A stretch of DNA of 64,000 bases from UBA7672 sp963718145 (lineage in GTDB: Bacteria > Pseudomonadota > Alphaproteobacteria > Caulobacterales > Hyphomonadaceae): positions 124,001-188,000 of the forward strand of contig CAVQYJ010000017.1 of assembly GCA_963718145.1 (NCBI GenBank). The letters are read 5' to 3'. This document shows, one piece after another, positions 17,820 to 26,379 of the stretch (position 1 is its first letter; each line of letters starts with the position of its first letter). The notes beneath the pieces are model-generated. The model worked only from the letters and a program-made list of their open reading frames with translations, searched no databases and had not been told where the DNA came from. Position numbers and translations under genes: made by a program.

Positions 17820-18617
17820 ATGGGTTTTGCTCCCGGATTTGACCGGAATGATCGCAGACTAGGTTTCAACTTCGCGAGCATGATGCTGCGCGACCGATTT
17901 CTCGGAACCGGGCTGGGTCTGCTTTGGGCGGTGGTCCAGCCGGCGCTGTTGATCGCAGTCTTCGTCTTTGTCTTCACCTTTATTTTCAGGAACCGCCTCG
18001 GGGTCCAGGGCGAGACGGACTTGTCGTTCATCATCTGGATGGTGTCGGGCTATGGTCCGTGGCTGGCAATCAACGAAGGACTCATGGCGGGTACGACGTC
18101 GATCACGAGCCAGTCCGCCTTGGTCAAAAACATGGCTTTCAAGACTGAGTTGTTGCCGATCGCGGCCACCATCATCGGCCTGGTCCCGTTGCTGGTCAGC
18201 GTCGCGATTCTCACCGGGCTGATCATACTCGATGGCCGAGTTCCAGACGCGAGCTGGACGATCATGCTGCTCGTGCTGTTCCTGCAGACGATGTTCGTAG
18301 CAGGTCTAGGCCTTTTCTTCGGAGCGGCGAACGTCTTTGCCCGCGACATCACTTTCGTGCTGCCCAGCGTTCTCACCATGGTTCTGTTCTTGTCGCCCGT
18401 ATTCTATCCGATCACGCTCTATCCTGAATATCTCAGGCCAATCGTGCAATGGAACCCAATTTACGTGATTGCCAACGGCTATCGGACGCCGATCATTGAT
18501 GGTCGCCTGCCGCCTTGGGAGCAGCTGGTCTATCTGGGTATTCTTGCTTTCGTGACCTTCGGCGCGGGGCTCAATTTCTTCCGTCGGTCGAAGAGCTACT
18601 TTCACAGCCGCCTTTGA
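17820..18617 (+). CDS. wzm: O-antigen ABC exporter permease Wzm
   Basis: ABC-2 type inner-membrane permease of 265 residues that moves undecaprenyl-linked polysaccharide to the periplasm. The N-terminal interface helix (RRLGFNFASMMLRDRF) is followed by KTR-like GTGLGLLWAVVQPALLIAVF, then about six helices, with SPVFYPITLYPEYLRPIVQWNP and SKSYFHSRL at the end, typical for Wzm/TagG. An in-frame GTG at 17814 is too close to GGGAG (17807-17811); the ATG at 17820 has the correct eight-base spacing. wzt follows after 12 bp. Two ATPase genes serve one permease. Confidence 0.88.
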   Translation: MGFAPGFDRNDRRLGFNFASMMLRDRFLGTGLGLLWAVVQPALLIAVFVFVFTFIFRNRLGVQGETDLSFIIWMVSGYGPWLAINEGLMAGTTSITSQSALVKNMAFKTELLPIAATIIGLVPLLVSVAILTGLIILDGRVPDASWTIMLLVLFLQTMFVAGLGLFFGAANVFARDITFVLPSVLTMVLFLSPVFYPITLYPEYLRPIVQWNPIYVIANGYRTPIIDGRLPPWEQLVYLGILAFVTFGAGLNFFRRSKSYFHSRL

Positions 18618-18629
18618 TCGCCAATCGCC

Positions 18630-19808
18630 ATGCAACCGACACTCGAATGCCGCAACGTGTGGAAGAGTTTCCAGCTCCAGGACAAGGCGTCCGCGTGGCG
18701 CATTGTTCTTGGCGGCAAGTCCGCACGGCAGTTTGAGGCGCTCAAGAATGTCTCAATCGATGCCCCGAAGGGCCGGTTTGTCGGCCTTCTCGGAAAGAAC
18801 GGCGCCGGCAAGAGCACGCTGCTCCGCACCATCGGCGGCGTCTATGCACCCGATAGCGGCGTCGTGGTCGTCAACGGAGACATGTCCGCCCTTTACGAGC
18901 TGGGCATTACCGGAAACGACCATCTGACAGGCCGCGGCTTCGCACATCGATGGTTTGACGTGTACTCGTCCGTCGGCGAACGCCGCAAGGCGCTGATCGC
19001 TGATGTGTGGCAGTTCTCCGAGTTGGGCGAGGCATTCGACCGGCCAATCCGGACCTATTCTTCCGGCATGAAGGCGAGGCTGTTCTTTGCGCTGGCGACA
19101 GCGCGCAAATCCAAGATTTACATCATCGACGAGGTCCTGTCGGTGGGCGACGAGTATTTCCAGAACAAATGCTGGCGCCGCATCCGGCAGCGCTTGGCCG
19201 GCGGCGCATCGGGCATCATCGCCACTCACGACTGGAGCGCGGTCCTGCGTCTTTGCGAGACCGCCTACATCATCGACCGCGGCCGCATCACCGGTCGCGG
19301 CCCGAGCTCCGAAATCGCGCAGCGATATCTTGGCCTGGGAGAAACGGTATTTGCCGAAGGCGCGAGGTTCGACGCGGATATCCCGAAGCTGATCAACGCC
19401 CGGTCGCTTGAGGACTTTGCGCTGGAAGTTGGCGTCACGGCGAGCGAAGAATGTACGCTGCATTTCGGCGCTTCGGTCGAGACGTTCGAGGCTGGGACCG
19501 GGTGGGAGCATGTGCTGCACGCCGATAACCAGCCGATCGGCGTGGGCCCCGGCTCGTTCCGGGTTAGTCTGTCCATTCCGAAACTGCCCCTGAAGGGTGG
19601 GGACTATTCGCTTTGTCTTTTTCTGTCGAAGGCGGGATCGGACGGTCTTGTGCCCCTTCAGGTCTACTCCTGGACCCACGGCGAAGGCCTCATATTGCGT
19701 GTCGACGGCGCACCGGATGGGGGCTCTGTGCGCTGGCCACTGCGCCTGATGCCGCCCTCAGGCAGGGCTCCGGCCCCCGCGCCTGCCATCGAAGAGCTCG
19801 CCAGTTGA
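18630..19808 (+). CDS. wzt: O-antigen ABC exporter ATPase Wzt, copy 1
   Basis: Nucleotide-binding subunit of the Wzm exporter, 392 residues. Walker A GKNGAGKST (55-63), signature YSSGMKARL (143-151), Walker B YIIDEVLSVGD with Glu168, and the switch His200 (ATHDW) are all intact. About 150 residues follow the ATPase core (GLGETVFAEGARF onward), ending in a beta-rich region (GVGPGSFRVSLSI, GGDYSLCLFLSKA), as in the carbohydrate-binding C-domain that lets Wzt recognise the finished chain end. Its stop overlaps the TTG start of the second ATPase, so the two are translationally coupled. Confidence 0.9.
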   Translation: MQPTLECRNVWKSFQLQDKASAWRIVLGGKSARQFEALKNVSIDAPKGRFVGLLGKNGAGKSTLLRTIGGVYAPDSGVVVVNGDMSALYELGITGNDHLTGRGFAHRWFDVYSSVGERRKALIADVWQFSELGEAFDRPIRTYSSGMKARLFFALATARKSKIYIIDEVLSVGDEYFQNKCWRRIRQRLAGGASGIIATHDWSAVLRLCETAYIIDRGRITGRGPSSEIAQRYLGLGETVFAEGARFDADIPKLINARSLEDFALEVGVTASEECTLHFGASVETFEAGTGWEHVLHADNQPIGVGPGSFRVSLSIPKLPLKGGDYSLCLFLSKAGSDGLVPLQVYSWTHGEGLILRVDGAPDGGSVRWPLRLMPPSGRAPAPAPAIEELAS

Positions 19809-20962
19809 CGAGCCGGCATATCAACATCTGCGGCGTCACCAAAACCTATCCGGGAGCCGCCGGGCAAGGCGACATTCATGCGTTGGCGGGCGTCGATCTA
19901 AAGGTCGACGACGGAGAGCGCGTCGGAATCGTCGGTCCCAATGGCGCGGGAAAGTCTACGCTGCTCCAGATAATCGCTGGCGTTACGCCGCCAACCGCCG
20001 GCGCCCTCAACGTTTCTGGCAGGGTCAGCGCGATCCTTTCCGTCGGCGTGGGCCTGCGCGAGGAAGCGACGGGACGGGAGAACCTTTTCCTCGACGGTGT
20101 GATCCAGGGACGAAGCCACGCCCAGACCGCTGCGGCCCTCGATAGGATGATCGATTTCGCGGGCCTTGAGGAATTCATTGACCAACCCGTGCGGACCTAT
20201 TCTTCCGGCATGAAGGCGCGACTGGCTTTCGCATCCCTGATCACCATCGAGCCAGAAATCCTGATCATCGACGAGGCCTTAGTGGTCGGTGATATCTTCT
20301 TCGGCCGCAAGGCGACATCTGCCATCAAGGCGCTTACCGAAAAAGGCGCCATTGTCATCGTCGTCTCGCATAGCCTCCAATCCATCAACGAGATCTGCAG
20401 CCGCTGCGTGTGGATAGAGGCCGGACGCGTGAGGATGGACGGTGGCGCCAAGGAGGTGACCGAGGCCTATCGCGCCGAGCTCCACAAACGGGAGGAAGTT
20501 GAGATCAACCGCAAGTTTGGTGATAGCGGGGCGCCATGGGCCAAACATGCTGCGATCCTTGAGATAGAAACCGCCACGCTTGTCTCCCAAGCGGATGGCG
20601 GCGTCCGGACCCTGCTCGAAGCCGGTGAGGCCGTGGCACTATCTCTTCAGATCAAGGGCAAGTCGGCCGGGCAGGCGCTCAATCTCAGGATATGGGCCGA
20701 GCGCAATGACGGAATGGTGCTGTTCGATGAACAGCTCGCCGTCGCCGAAACAAGAGCAGGTCCGGCGGGCAGGGAGGTCTTGGTCGATCTCGGTTGTCTC
20801 TCCTGGCGGCCCTTCCTCTATCAGATCCATGCAGAGATTCTGACTCCGAAAGGAATGGTTGCCCACAACGCGGCGACCGTGAAGGTCTGGTCCGATCACG
20901 TCATCCAGGGCGGGGCGCCTCTGCTGAGGGATCCCATAGGGGTCACAGTTCGCCGGTCATGA
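19805..20962 (+). CDS. wzt: O-antigen ABC exporter ATPase Wzt, copy 2
   Basis: Second Wzt-type ATPase of 385 residues, similar to but diverged from copy 1. Walker A GPNGAGKST (44-52), YSSGMKARL (132-140), Walker B LIIDEALVVGD with Glu157, and a His in VSHSLQSI are intact, so both copies look active. The C-terminal domain (WAKHAAILEIETATL to GVTVRRS) is shorter than in copy 1 and has different sequence. The start is a TTG at 19805 overlapping the previous stop (TTGA); the frame also runs upstream inside copy 1, but homology begins at SRHINICGVTKTYPG. Tandem wzt genes behind one wzm suggest a heterodimeric ATPase or two chain-end specificities. Confidence 0.87.
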   Translation: MTSRHINICGVTKTYPGAAGQGDIHALAGVDLKVDDGERVGIVGPNGAGKSTLLQIIAGVTPPTAGALNVSGRVSAILSVGVGLREEATGRENLFLDGVIQGRSHAQTAAALDRMIDFAGLEEFIDQPVRTYSSGMKARLAFASLITIEPEILIIDEALVVGDIFFGRKATSAIKALTEKGAIVIVVSHSLQSINEICSRCVWIEAGRVRMDGGAKEVTEAYRAELHKREEVEINRKFGDSGAPWAKHAAILEIETATLVSQADGGVRTLLEAGEAVALSLQIKGKSAGQALNLRIWAERNDGMVLFDEQLAVAETRAGPAGREVLVDLGCLSWRPFLYQIHAEILTPKGMVAHNAATVKVWSDHVIQGGAPLLRDPIGVTVRRS

Positions 20963-20970
20963 GTATGTGC

Positions 20971-22383
20971 TCAGACCGTATCGTCAGGCGTCTGCTTGCG
21001 TCCCGCGCCCGCAAGCTGGTCGTAATGACTGAGCCGCACCGCCCGTGCCCGACCCAGCAGCGCGCGCTCCATCCTGTCGTCCGCCGACATCGGCTCCGGC
21101 GTCCACCAGTCCGGATGCGTCAGCAGGTGCAGACGTTCATGGCCCTCGGCGATTACGTCGACCATCGGACGATGGCGCCAATAACCGTTCGAGTCCGAAC
21201 AGTAGACGTGGCTGGCCTTGAGACGCGCGCTGTATGCATTGGAAAGCCCGGCGACTACGTCGTCCGCGAAGTCGAGCAAATTGGATACCCCGGGATTGTG
21301 CCAGCTCACTGCGCCGATGGAAGATCCTGTTATCGTTTCCAGCAATCGCCTCTCGGAAGCGACCGCATCCTCCAGGCTGGCGCGTGTCCATGCGGGGACT
21401 TCGAAAGCTCCGGCGTCGAAATGGAGGCCAAGCCGGTGACCTGCGGCGAGAATGGATCGCGTTTGCGCCATCACCGCCGGCTCGAGCAGGTTGTAGAAGG
21501 GGTTACGGGGATTGAGGAAATACGTGGCGCGCACCCTCCGCTCAGCTTCGATGGCGGCCAGCCGTGCGGCGCGATGCATCGAAGCATCGACGTCATGGCG
21601 CCACAGCACGTGCCGGTCGCTGCGCTCTTCGCCGAACCATGCAAAGCGGTAGTCGCCGGCTATCAGCGCGTCGAGCAGCCGGGCGAAACCGGCCTCGGTA
21701 AATTCGGCGTAGCGCTGGTCAGGCGCTAGCGGCGCGGCGGCCGGATCATGACGAAAGACGCGCCCCAGAATCTCTGTACGCAGGTTTACGTGCTTTGGAC
21801 TCGCTAGCGAGCGCTCACGATGACGAAACTCCTTCTCGGAGATGAGGGGCGAAACTGAGCTCAACGTCTGCAGGTCCTTCCGTCTCGTGCGAATCCTGCC
21901 CCACCTTTCACCTGGCAAGGCGGGCATCGGCGAAGGTTGCATCAGTTGTGGCGCAACGCGCCCGAGCAGGGCGATCGACGCATCGTTTGACATTTCCAAC
22001 AAGGCGGCCGGCGTAACGCCTTCAGGCACGATGAATCGTTCGACGCCCACAATGTCCCCTGCATCGACTTGCGGCGTCATCAGATGGAGCGTGGCGCCAT
22101 AGTCGCGTGCGTTTCGATAGACGGCGTGGTGATGCGGATCTCGTCCCGGGAAATCGGGGGAGGCTGCATGCAGGTTGTAAATGGGCAATCGCAGGCGTTT
22201 CAGCACGGCCTCTGGCACAATCTCGCCTGTGCCGAACGAAAGCACCACCGCATCTTCCTTTGCGAGCGCCTGTTGAAGAGCCGCGACAGAATGAACGATC
22301 TCTATGATGCCCGGCGCCAAGGCGGCTCGCATCCGGGCGGCCATCTCACCCTCGGCGGGCGTCAGGACGACGATGCGCGTCAT
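20971..22383 (-). CDS. Formyltransferase-polysaccharide deacetylase fusion protein
   Basis: Two-domain protein of 470 residues. Residues 1-150 are a formyltransferase domain: YNLHAASPDFPGRDPHHHA supplies Asn70 and His72, and VDAGDIVG Asp107, the FMT catalytic set. Residues 255-470 are a NodB-like deacetylase: LWRHDVDAS (His263, Asp264, Asp266), GLHFDAG (His321, Asp323), SWHNPG (His362) and THPDWW (His423). The first domain lacks the C-terminal barrel of free formyltransferases. The same two activities occur as separate adjacent genes at 9.2-10.8 kb. Its start overlaps the WbqC stop (ATGA), and it converges on wzt copy 2. Confidence 0.8.
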   Translation of the reverse strand: MTRIVVLTPAEGEMAARMRAALAPGIIEIVHSVAALQQALAKEDAVVLSFGTGEIVPEAVLKRLRLPIYNLHAASPDFPGRDPHHHAVYRNARDYGATLHLMTPQVDAGDIVGVERFIVPEGVTPAALLEMSNDASIALLGRVAPQLMQPSPMPALPGERWGRIRTRRKDLQTLSSVSPLISEKEFRHRERSLASPKHVNLRTEILGRVFRHDPAAAPLAPDQRYAEFTEAGFARLLDALIAGDYRFAWFGEERSDRHVLWRHDVDASMHRAARLAAIEAERRVRATYFLNPRNPFYNLLEPAVMAQTRSILAAGHRLGLHFDAGAFEVPAWTRASLEDAVASERRLLETITGSSIGAVSWHNPGVSNLLDFADDVVAGLSNAYSARLKASHVYCSDSNGYWRHRPMVDVIAEGHERLHLLTHPDWWTPEPMSADDRMERALLGRARAVRLSHYDQLAGAGRKQTPDDTV

Positions 22384-23063
22384 TGCGAAATGTGTCCTTC
22401 GCGCGTAAGTGGCCGACCGTCCTGCATCAGGTAGTCTATGACGGAGAGGCCGGGTATGAATCGTTTGGTATCGCCATAGGAAAAGGGCTGGAACTCCTGT
22501 TCCACAATGCGAATGTGGGCGCGGTCGAACGCGGCGGGATCGTGGTATCCTCCGGCGCCCCGGCCAATCAAGTAGGCGTCGCCCCCCACCGTGCGAACAA
22601 GCGACGCCAGCAGTTCATTCGATTCACCTTCGTGCTGAAGCTCGGACTGCCGCCGTGTCGTCGGCGCCAGGCCAAGCGCCTGCGCAATGCTCAGGATAAC
22701 CGCGATGTTGAACTCCACGAGGCTTGTGTGGGGCGCCTCGATCATGGGTGTCAGCAGCGCCATCGTGCCCTCGAAGTGCGGGGCTCGCGCATAGTTGCGT
22801 TGCAGCGTCGTCAGCAATTTGCGCCGCCAGGGCTGCTCATTGTCGATCTTCACCTCCAGCATCGAACCGCCGTACTCGGAATGGCGGACAGGGCATCCCA
22901 CCCATTGCGCGTTCCCCTGAATGTTGAGACGCACGCGGGTGGCCCAGCTTCTGCGTGGAAAAGCGACCGCGTCCATGAATACGAATACGTCCGATCTGGC
23001 CATCTTGTCGAAATAGCCAAGCCACGGAAAAAAATTCGGCTGATGGATCGCAACGAGCCGCAT
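22380..23063 (-). CDS. WbqC-like family protein
   Basis: Protein of 227 residues of the WbqC family, seen in many O-antigen and surface-polysaccharide loci but of unproven biochemistry. The diagnostic N-terminus MRLVAIHQPNFFPWLGYF with DVFVFMDAVAFPRRSWATR, and the later FIPGLSVIDYLM, are present. The family contains proteins thought to act on amino-sugar acylation, which would suit the neighbourhood, though that is inference. A GGGAGGA lies about 9 bases before the ATG at 23063. It is translationally coupled to the downstream fusion protein (ATGA), implying that the two act in one step or on one substrate. Confidence 0.85.
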   Translation of the reverse strand: MRLVAIHQPNFFPWLGYFDKMARSDVFVFMDAVAFPRRSWATRVRLNIQGNAQWVGCPVRHSEYGGSMLEVKIDNEQPWRRKLLTTLQRNYARAPHFEGTMALLTPMIEAPHTSLVEFNIAVILSIAQALGLAPTTRRQSELQHEGESNELLASLVRTVGGDAYLIGRGAGGYHDPAAFDRAHIRIVEQEFQPFSYGDTKRFIPGLSVIDYLMQDGRPLTREGHISQ

Positions 23064-23318
23064 CGGCGAAGGTCCTCCCTCTGCTCCCTTGAAGCGCGGG
23101 CGAGCGTCCGCCGCAAGGCGGCGCGGGCAGGTATGCGAGCCGCCCGTGTCTGATTCGACTCAATGGCCGAGCCAAAAACGATGGCTCCAACGCCGTCCGG
23201 GCCTTTTGTCGCCTTGAAGTCAGGCAATCTGTCCAAGCCGGCCGTGCGATGACAGGCGGCGATGGACGACGCGAAGCATCACGGGCATACCAATCGCGGG
23301 GGGTGGGTCGAGGTACTG

Positions 23319-24230
23319 ATGGCCAACCCGAGGTTTGATGCGCTTGCTGCAGGCGCCCTGTGTCTGGCTCTGGCATCTTGCGAGCCAAGCGATACGGCGA
23401 ATGCCGTCTTCGCGAAAGCGACGACCTTGCCCGTAGCTCCATCGTCCATCGGTTTGCCGCCAGATTCCCACGCGCCACGAACGATCGCGTTGACCTGCCT
23501 TGATGGCCACAATGTCCGAGACGAGCTCAAGTCTGCGACCGGGCCTACAAATCTGCGTGACGCCTGCGCAGCTGAGGTTGAGTTAGCCGTGGGCGATTGG
23601 GGTGTAGGGCAACCTCTCAAGGATGCAGTGTTCGTGACAATGCTGGCCTATCGCGCGGCGCCGTATGGCGCGAGCAGGTCGGTTACCCTTGACGCTCTGT
23701 TGAACGATCCAGTCCTTGATTGCGACAACTACATCCTGCTTGCGGGCTATCTGCTTCAGGCCCTTCATCCGGAAGCTTCGCTTGACTATGTCGGCTTCGA
23801 TGGAGGTACGGTCGGCAATCATTCCGAGGCATTCTTCGTCGATGGGGATTCAACGGTCTTCATGGATCCCACGGTCGGCATCGCGGCGCTTGATGACTTC
23901 GACACGTTGTTGATGGGCCGCGAGCTTGCAGCGCGCCGCGTCGTGATCGACGGCAGGCAGCCCGAGGCGGCGGTCAAGGGGCTATCCGATAGGGTTCTTC
24001 AAGGACTGCTGAAAGGAAACTATCGACCTTCCGATCTGCTCTATTTCTTCCGGGGTAGGGACGAGATGTTCGCGTTCAGCGAGCACGGCGCAGACCTGTG
24101 GATGTCGGCGCATTATAGGGAATTGCTGCTCCACTATCCGACACCTGGCGCACGTTCTCTGCGCACGACGCTTTTGCGGTCCGTGGAGTTCCAGCCGGGT
24201 TCGCCAATCAAAACCGCACCCAGTCCGTGA
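23319..24230 (+). CDS. Predicted lipoprotein with transglutaminase-like catalytic triad
   Basis: Hypothetical protein of 303 residues. From the ATG at 23319 (GAGGT upstream) it starts with a hydrophobic segment ending in a lipobox LALASC (Cys21), so it should be lipid-anchored. The middle shows the spacing of a transglutaminase-like/cysteine protease core: Cys135 in VLDCDNYILLAGYLL, His168 in GTVGNHSEAFF and Asp183 in VFMDPTVGI. A second cysteine pair (Cys60, Cys83) lies before it. Such folds cut or cross-link peptide or amide bonds; no substrate can be named. Divergent from the WbqC gene across 255 bp and convergent with the second amidotransferase. Confidence 0.6.
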   Translation: MANPRFDALAAGALCLALASCEPSDTANAVFAKATTLPVAPSSIGLPPDSHAPRTIALTCLDGHNVRDELKSATGPTNLRDACAAEVELAVGDWGVGQPLKDAVFVTMLAYRAAPYGASRSVTLDALLNDPVLDCDNYILLAGYLLQALHPEASLDYVGFDGGTVGNHSEAFFVDGDSTVFMDPTVGIAALDDFDTLLMGRELAARRVVIDGRQPEAAVKGLSDRVLQGLLKGNYRPSDLLYFFRGRDEMFAFSEHGADLWMSAHYRELLLHYPTPGARSLRTTLLRSVEFQPGSPIKTAPSP

Positions 24231-24300
24231 CGGCTCCCCGCGATACCGCAACGTCCCGCAGCTGCTGGAACATAGCCGATCCATTTGTTCAGATCGGGTT

Positions 24301-26205
24301 CTAAAGCGACATCTTCATCACCCGCCCCCACACGCCAAAGATGATGATCCGCCACAAGGAGGAGTCAAACGTCCGCTCACCGTCGAGCACCTGACGGGCG
24401 TATTCGCGGGTCGCGGCGGGGACCAGAAGATCGGGATAAAGCGCAAGGGTGTCGTCGATCCTTGCTTCGACGGCCTTCCTGAGCGGCCCTTTGAACCAGG
24501 TTTCTTCCGGAGTCGCAAAGCCCAGCTTGTCCCGTCTGTCTCGGACGAGGTCGGGCACGATGCCATTCATTGCCCGCCTCAGGATGCGCTTGGTGTCGCC
24601 GCCGACGATCTTGTGCTGGTCGCCTAGACGCAGGGCGAATTCCACCAGCCGGTGGTCCAGGAACGGAACACGCGCCTCGATGCCGTGGGCCATCGAGTTC
24701 CGATCCTCGTAGCGCAGCAGCATTGGAAGGTTGGTCGAGCGCGTGAGGATGACGCAATATTCGCCAAGCGACCGTGGAGGAACAAGACGTTCCGCCGCCA
24801 TCGCCTGCGTCAGGACGCTTCCATCGTGCGGTGCGTGAGCGGAAAGAGCGCCTCCCGCCATCCATGAATCGACGGATGGCGCGTCGCTGTCCGGCGGCCG
24901 AAGCAGGTTGCGCGCTCGATCCCACATACGGCCACTCAGCAAGGGCGCCAGCTGCCGCAGGTAGCTCAGCCCATGCCAAGACTTACGCTCTGCGAGGGTC
25001 TGCAGGAGTTCGCCGATCCGCGCCTGACGTATCAATCGAGCATAGTGATAGTGAAAGCAACCATGATATCCTCCGAGTATCTCGTCGGCGCCTTGACCGT
25101 CGAGCATCACCTTGACGCCAAGGTCCCGCGCCTTGCGGAACACATGGTACTGCGCGTGTATGCTTGTCGAACCATAGGGTTCGTCCTGCGCCCAAATGAT
25201 CGCTTCGCAGTCGGAAAAGACATCGTCCGGATTCAGCGTCACTCGAGTCGAAGCAACACCGGTTTGGGCCGCGACCGCATCGATGAACCGCAACTCATCG
25301 ACCACCGAGCCCGGGAACACCGCGCTTATCGCATTGAGCTTGTCTGCGCCCGCTGGCCAATTCTGGGCCTGCACGCCAACGATCGAGGAGCTATCCAACC
25401 CGCCCGAAAGACATGACCCCACGCGGACGTCTGCGCGCATGTGCAGTCGAATCGAATCGAGGAACAGCTCACGGAAATGCTCTGCCGCGTCTGTTTCGTT
25501 CCATGTTCTTCCATCCGGTACCGGCGGGCGCCAATAGTCCGTCACCGACAACGCATCTCCGGGCCTCCATTTCCGGAGATCGAGTTTCAGATATCTTCCG
25601 GGACCGACGTTGAACGCGTCAGCGAACATCGTTTCGGCAAGGTGGTCGGTGACGCCGCTCTGAAGGAAGTTGTGAGCGCGGTCGAGGTTGATGCGGCGCG
25701 AAAAGCCTGGAAGCGCGAGAAGTTGTTTGATTTCCGAGCCGAGTGCGAGACCGCGATTCGATGAATGATATACAATGGGCTTGACCCCGAGCCGATCACG
25801 CGCCGCGAACACGGTTTTCGCCGCGTCGTCCCAGATTACAAATGCAAACATGCCAATCAGTCGGTCGAGCGCGCCTGCGCCCCAGGCCTCGAACGCGGCC
25901 AGCAACACCTCGGAATCCGATTCCGTTCGCATGACCGCGCCGCCGGCTCGAAGCTCGTCGCGCAGTTCAAGGTAGTTGTAGATCTCACCGTTGAAGATCA
26001 GCCAGTATCGGCCGTCTGCCGACGCCATCGGTTGCAGCGATCGATCGTCAAGGTCGATGATGCTGAGTCGACGATGGCCAAGGGCGACTGGCCCGGCCGG
26101 ACTGTCGAACACACGCCACCCACGTCCGTCTGGTCCGCGATGCGACACCGCGTCGATGTGCGCCGGATCGGGCGGGAAGCCAATAGAGAGGAAAATTCCG
26201 CACAC
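24301..26205 (-). CDS. asnB: Asparagine synthase-type amidotransferase, second copy
   Basis: AsnB family enzyme of 634 residues, only distantly similar to the copy at 15.7 kb. The start must be the GTG at 26205, because it places the catalytic Cys at residue 2 (CGIFLSIGF); the frame extends 38 codons upstream without homology. HRGPDGRGW, HRRLSIIDL and FNGEIYNYLELR mark the glutaminase domain; SCLSGGLDSSSI is the PP-loop; LDGQGADEILGGY and RNSMAHGIEARVPFLDHRL follow. This form is common in exopolysaccharide and capsule loci. Probable role: amidation of a sugar acid or of an amino acid substituent. It lies downstream of the glycosyltransferases on the same strand. Confidence 0.85.
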   Translation of the reverse strand: MCGIFLSIGFPPDPAHIDAVSHRGPDGRGWRVFDSPAGPVALGHRRLSIIDLDDRSLQPMASADGRYWLIFNGEIYNYLELRDELRAGGAVMRTESDSEVLLAAFEAWGAGALDRLIGMFAFVIWDDAAKTVFAARDRLGVKPIVYHSSNRGLALGSEIKQLLALPGFSRRINLDRAHNFLQSGVTDHLAETMFADAFNVGPGRYLKLDLRKWRPGDALSVTDYWRPPVPDGRTWNETDAAEHFRELFLDSIRLHMRADVRVGSCLSGGLDSSSIVGVQAQNWPAGADKLNAISAVFPGSVVDELRFIDAVAAQTGVASTRVTLNPDDVFSDCEAIIWAQDEPYGSTSIHAQYHVFRKARDLGVKVMLDGQGADEILGGYHGCFHYHYARLIRQARIGELLQTLAERKSWHGLSYLRQLAPLLSGRMWDRARNLLRPPDSDAPSVDSWMAGGALSAHAPHDGSVLTQAMAAERLVPPRSLGEYCVILTRSTNLPMLLRYEDRNSMAHGIEARVPFLDHRLVEFALRLGDQHKIVGGDTKRILRRAMNGIVPDLVRDRRDKLGFATPEETWFKGPLRKAVEARIDDTLALYPDLLVPAATREYARQVLDGERTFDSSLWRIIIFGVWGRVMKMSL

Positions 26206-26379
26206 GCCTAGATCAAACCTCCACGCCAGCCGCCGCCGCGGTGGGCAGCATGGCGCTGGACTCTCGCCATCAAATAGCCGCTGGCGGCATGGCCTGTTCG
26301 GCGGCCAGCGCCAATCCAAAACGCGTCAGGACCACGACACGACAAGCCGACCTCGGGGCGCTTGCTACGCGGGTGGCGC

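Noticed and set aside
24276..24297. Terminator hairpin CCGATC/GATCGG between the lipoprotein and asnB
   Set aside because: Only 6 bp with a 10-base loop and no T run.
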